A program made the position numbers and the translations under genes. 64,000 nt of DNA, from NCBI GenBank assembly GCA_041156125.1, contig JBEVTI010000020.1, positions 24,904 through 88,903 on the forward strand, given 5' to 3'. Numbering within the stretch: position 1 is the stretch's first letter; every line of letters begins with the position of its first letter. The notes below the pieces were generated by a model. The model saw only the letters and a program-made list of their open reading frames with translations. It was not told the origin of the DNA and did not search any database. Positions 63,359 through 64,000 of the stretch are shown piece after piece. This stretch comes from Paraktedonobacter carboxidivorans. Its GTDB lineage: Bacteria; Chloroflexota; Ktedonobacteria; Ktedonobacterales; Ktedonobacteraceae.

Positions 63359-64000
63359 ATGATTAGATTGGGTAAATTCAGCGCTATTACGGTGCTGAGC
63401 CTGGCGTTAAGTCTGGCACTATTTACCACGAGCGTCTTTGCTCAGAGTGCAAGCCAGAGTATCGACCATGGCAATATAAGCGTATCCGCACATGCAGCAG
63501 TGCTAAAGACCGCTGTGCAGGGGGCGGCCAAAGCGCTTCTGGAAAACGCGCTCATACGACCGAGTGGCGCGAACGATGATTGCGGGAACTGGGGGTGGGG
63601 AGATGGATGTCGCGGCTTTGGTGGATGTGGTGACGATGACTGCTTTCGCTCAGGCCCGACTTCGCACTGCACGTCTGAGCGCGAATGTCGCACTGTTAAG
63701 ACCTGCCGCTGGACGCACGGGGTACGTGTATGCCGAGGGCAGCACGTTTGCCGCTTCCGCTCGGCTAGCCGTCGCGGTTGTGGCGGCGGCTGCGGTGGCG
63801 GCGGTAGATGGGCAGCGGGTGGCAACGGCTGGGGCGGCGGTGGCAATGGCTGGGGCGGCGGCGGCAACGGCTGGGGTGGTGGTGGTAATGGCTGGGGCGG
63901 CGGTGGCAATGGCTGGGGCGGCGGTGGCAACGGCTGGGGCGGCGGTGGCAACGGCTGGGGTGGTGGTGGCAATGGCCCCTGGAGTGTGAAGAGTCACTAA
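63359..64000 (+). CDS. secreted Cys-rich protein with Gly/Trp tandem repeats
   Basis: A 213-aa protein ending exactly at the window edge (TAA 63998-64000). Sec signal peptide with cleavage VFAQ near residue 29. A helical stretch (about 35-68) is followed by a Cys-rich domain (about 74-146) with more than a dozen Cys and an Arg-rich stretch. Then come seven near-identical GNGWGGG repeats (about 150-203) and the tail PWSVKSH. Spaced aromatics in a glycine matrix suggest an adhesive or self-assembling surface material. I know of no matching family; function unknown. Confidence 0.75.
   Translation: MIRLGKFSAITVLSLALSLALFTTSVFAQSASQSIDHGNISVSAHAAVLKTAVQGAAKALLENALIRPSGANDDCGNWGWGDGCRGFGGCGDDDCFRSGPTSHCTSERECRTVKTCRWTHGVRVCRGQHVCRFRSASRRGCGGGCGGGGRWAAGGNGWGGGGNGWGGGGNGWGGGGNGWGGGGNGWGGGGNGWGGGGNGWGGGGNGPWSVKSH
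63819..63977. repeat. 21-bp tandem repeat, about seven copies
   Basis: Units of the form GGCAATGGCTGGGGCGGCGG encode GNGWGGG in the secreted repeat protein. Copies differ mainly at third positions (AAC/AAT, GGC/GGT), showing selection on the protein. Confidence 0.9.

Overview
The window looks like chromosomal DNA of a Ktedonobacteria-type member of the Chloroflexota. This is inferred from gene content, not from a database match. The signs are moderately GC-rich DNA, many secreted multidomain cellulases joined by Thr/Pro linkers to CBM2 modules, membrane proteins with disordered Thr/Pro or Gln/Pro segments, one-component XRE regulators with a membrane segment, WD40 and DVWAVG beta-propeller proteins, and a complete pqqABCDE set. 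No rRNA, tRNA, CRISPR array or intact insertion sequence was seen.

Layout. 0-3.6 kb: glycogen synthesis (glgA, glgC) and a DUF2277 gene. 4-9.2 kb: an ECF sigma/anti-sigma pair, a DVWAVG-repeat membrane protein, a lipoprotein, and a membrane-anchored XRE regulator transcribed divergently from the first cellulase. 9.8-17 kb: three co-oriented cellulase genes (GH48-CBM2, GH9-CBM3-CBM2, GH5-CBM2). 17-29.7 kb: an accessory stretch with a methyltransferase, a TetR/MFS drug-efflux unit, a frameshifted glucodextranase-like GH15 gene, a fused dnaJ/hspR remnant, a TetR/P450 cassette flanked by dispersed repeats, and a disulfide oxidoreductase. 30-44 kb: four more plant-polysaccharide hydrolases (GH74-CBM2, CBM2-GH6, CBM3-GH5, GH5-CBM2), mixed with transporters, a glycosyltransferase and a second membrane-linked XRE regulator. 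44-47 kb: two dehydrogenases. 47-53 kb: a seven-gene minus-strand operon, pqqA-B-C-D-E-MFS-WD40. 53-64 kb: a GH3 lipoprotein, a radical SAM/response-regulator pair, a Nudix hydrolase, a SorC regulator, two acetyltransferases (one frameshifted), QueD, a PQQ-repeat lipoprotein and a secreted Gly/Trp-repeat protein.

How it works together. The seven cellulose/xyloglucan enzymes supply complementary activities: reducing-end (GH48) and non-reducing-end (GH6) cellobiohydrolases, a GH9-CBM3 enzyme, three GH5 endoglucanases and a GH74 xyloglucanase. All are secreted and carry CBM2 and/or CBM3, and none shows a dockerin, so this is a free-enzyme system rather than a cellulosome. Two homologous XRE proteins with a membrane segment lie beside cellulases and share a matching promoter and leader; they are the best candidates for a surface-sensing control system.

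A second theme is genome architecture. Many gene ends carry very long perfect hairpins with unique arms of 17 to 34 bp, often reaching into the stop codon; one lies inside a response-regulator gene. There are also short dispersed repeats, a 430-bp element with 13-bp terminal inverted repeats, and several decayed or frameshifted genes.
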